Source: Paenibacillus lacisoli (GTDB taxonomy: Bacteria > Bacillota > Bacilli > Paenibacillales > Paenibacillaceae). Taken from it: 64,000 nt of DNA. The notes under the pieces were generated by a model. That model saw nothing but the letters and a program-made list of their open reading frames with translations. It was not told where the DNA came from and searched no databases. Below, in pieces: positions 63,755 through 64,000 of this stretch (within the stretch, counting starts at the first letter, position 1; each line of letters starts with the position of its first letter). The stretch is taken from the NCBI RefSeq assembly GCF_030580655.1, contig NZ_JAUQTB010000003.1, positions 489,473-553,472 on the forward strand, in the 5' to 3' direction. Made by a program: the position numbers and the translations under genes.

Positions 63755-64000
63755 TGAAGTTACCCCCGTCAAGTAGACAGATATAAAATAGCTCTGTGAC
63801 TAAGCAGCCTTAGTTCGGTATTCCACCGGGCTAAGGTTGTTCAGCTTTTCCTGAAAACGTTCGTTGTTGTAAAAATGAATATAGCGTTCAACAGCTCCCA
63901 CGAGTTGCTCCTCGGAGGAGAAAGTGTGGAGGTGGAGGCATTCCGACTTGAGATGCCCGAAGAAACTTTCGATGCAGGCGTTATCCCAGCAGTTTCCCTT
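63755..64000 (-). mobile_element. IS3-family insertion sequence, one end only (runs off the window)
   Basis: The element enters from the right and its right end is at about 63755, where the terminal repeat begins TGAAGTTACCCCCGTCAAG and continues to GACAG at 63780. The TG...CCCC...AGTAGACA pattern resembles ends of the IS150 group of IS3. It contains the end of orfB on the minus strand. The other end and any target duplication are outside the window. Confidence 0.75.
63800..64000 (-). CDS. IS3-family transposase OrfB, C-terminal part (cut by the window edge)
   Basis: The last 66 codons of a DDE transposase read from 64000 leftwards to a TAG at 63802-63800. The sequence GNCWDNACIESFFGHLKSE contains the third catalytic residue (Glu), and the tail FYNNERFQEKLNNLSPVEYR is the standard C-terminal signature of IS3-family integrase cores. 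The rest of the gene and orfA lie beyond the window, so intactness cannot be judged. Confidence 0.9.
   Translation of the reverse strand, partial: KGNCWDNACIESFFGHLKSECLHLHTFSSEEQLVGAVERYIHFYNNERFQEKLNNLSPVEYRTKAA

Overview
The window looks like chromosome from a moderately GC-rich member of the Bacillales, most likely Paenibacillus or a close relative. Three things support this: consistent AGGAGG-type ribosome binding sites with some TTG and GTG starts, Bacillus subtilis-like synteny (ftsEX, ctpB, minJ and uvrBA close together; a yhbDEF-like bactofilin cassette), and secreted proteins with copper-amine-oxidase-type stalk domains and RCC1 repeats. The genus is an inference from gene content; no rRNA or other marker is present.

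Layout. 1-8.6 kb: a complete argCJBDFGH operon (glutamate to arginine through the acetyl cycle), with a promoter overlapped by an ARG-box-like dyad at the left edge and a terminator after argH. 8.7-10.7 kb: a small lipoprotein and a secreted RCC1/stalk-domain protein. 10.9-25.7 kb: a Gram-positive type IV pilus locus. It holds two minor prepilins, a large PilX-like protein, a convergent giant Ig-like surface protein, then pilB, pilT, pilC, the major pilin, pilD, a PilM-PilN fusion and pilO. A long imperfect palindrome lies between the pilin gene and pilD.

25.8-34.2 kb: accessory and housekeeping modules. These are a split CHR-type chromate transporter with an Lrp/AsnC regulator, an esterase, a DUF4004-bactofilin-bactofilin operon, a TetR/MFS efflux pair and a VanW-like protein. 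34.4-40.6 kb: the cell-envelope and division block ftsE-ftsX, an EnvC/M23 hydrolase, CtpB and a MinJ-like protein. 40.7-46.1 kb: a LnrJK-LnrLMN-like two-component system and ABC transporter with two operator-like dyads between the divergent units. 46.2-47.8 kb: motAB. 47.8-53.2 kb: uvrB-uvrA with an excellent promoter and an SOS-box match.

53.3-63.7 kb: secreted and surface functions (an unknown secreted protein, an HtrA-like protease, a stalk-domain protein, a thermolysin-family protease), a U32-family protein and galU. At the right edge the terminal part of an IS3-family element begins just after galU and may have split the galU terminator.

No rRNA, tRNA, CRISPR array or prophage was seen. 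The most unusual features are the pilus locus (PilM-PilN fusion, 592-residue PilX-like protein, structured repeat inside the operon), the RCC1-stalk protein and the bactofilin cassette.
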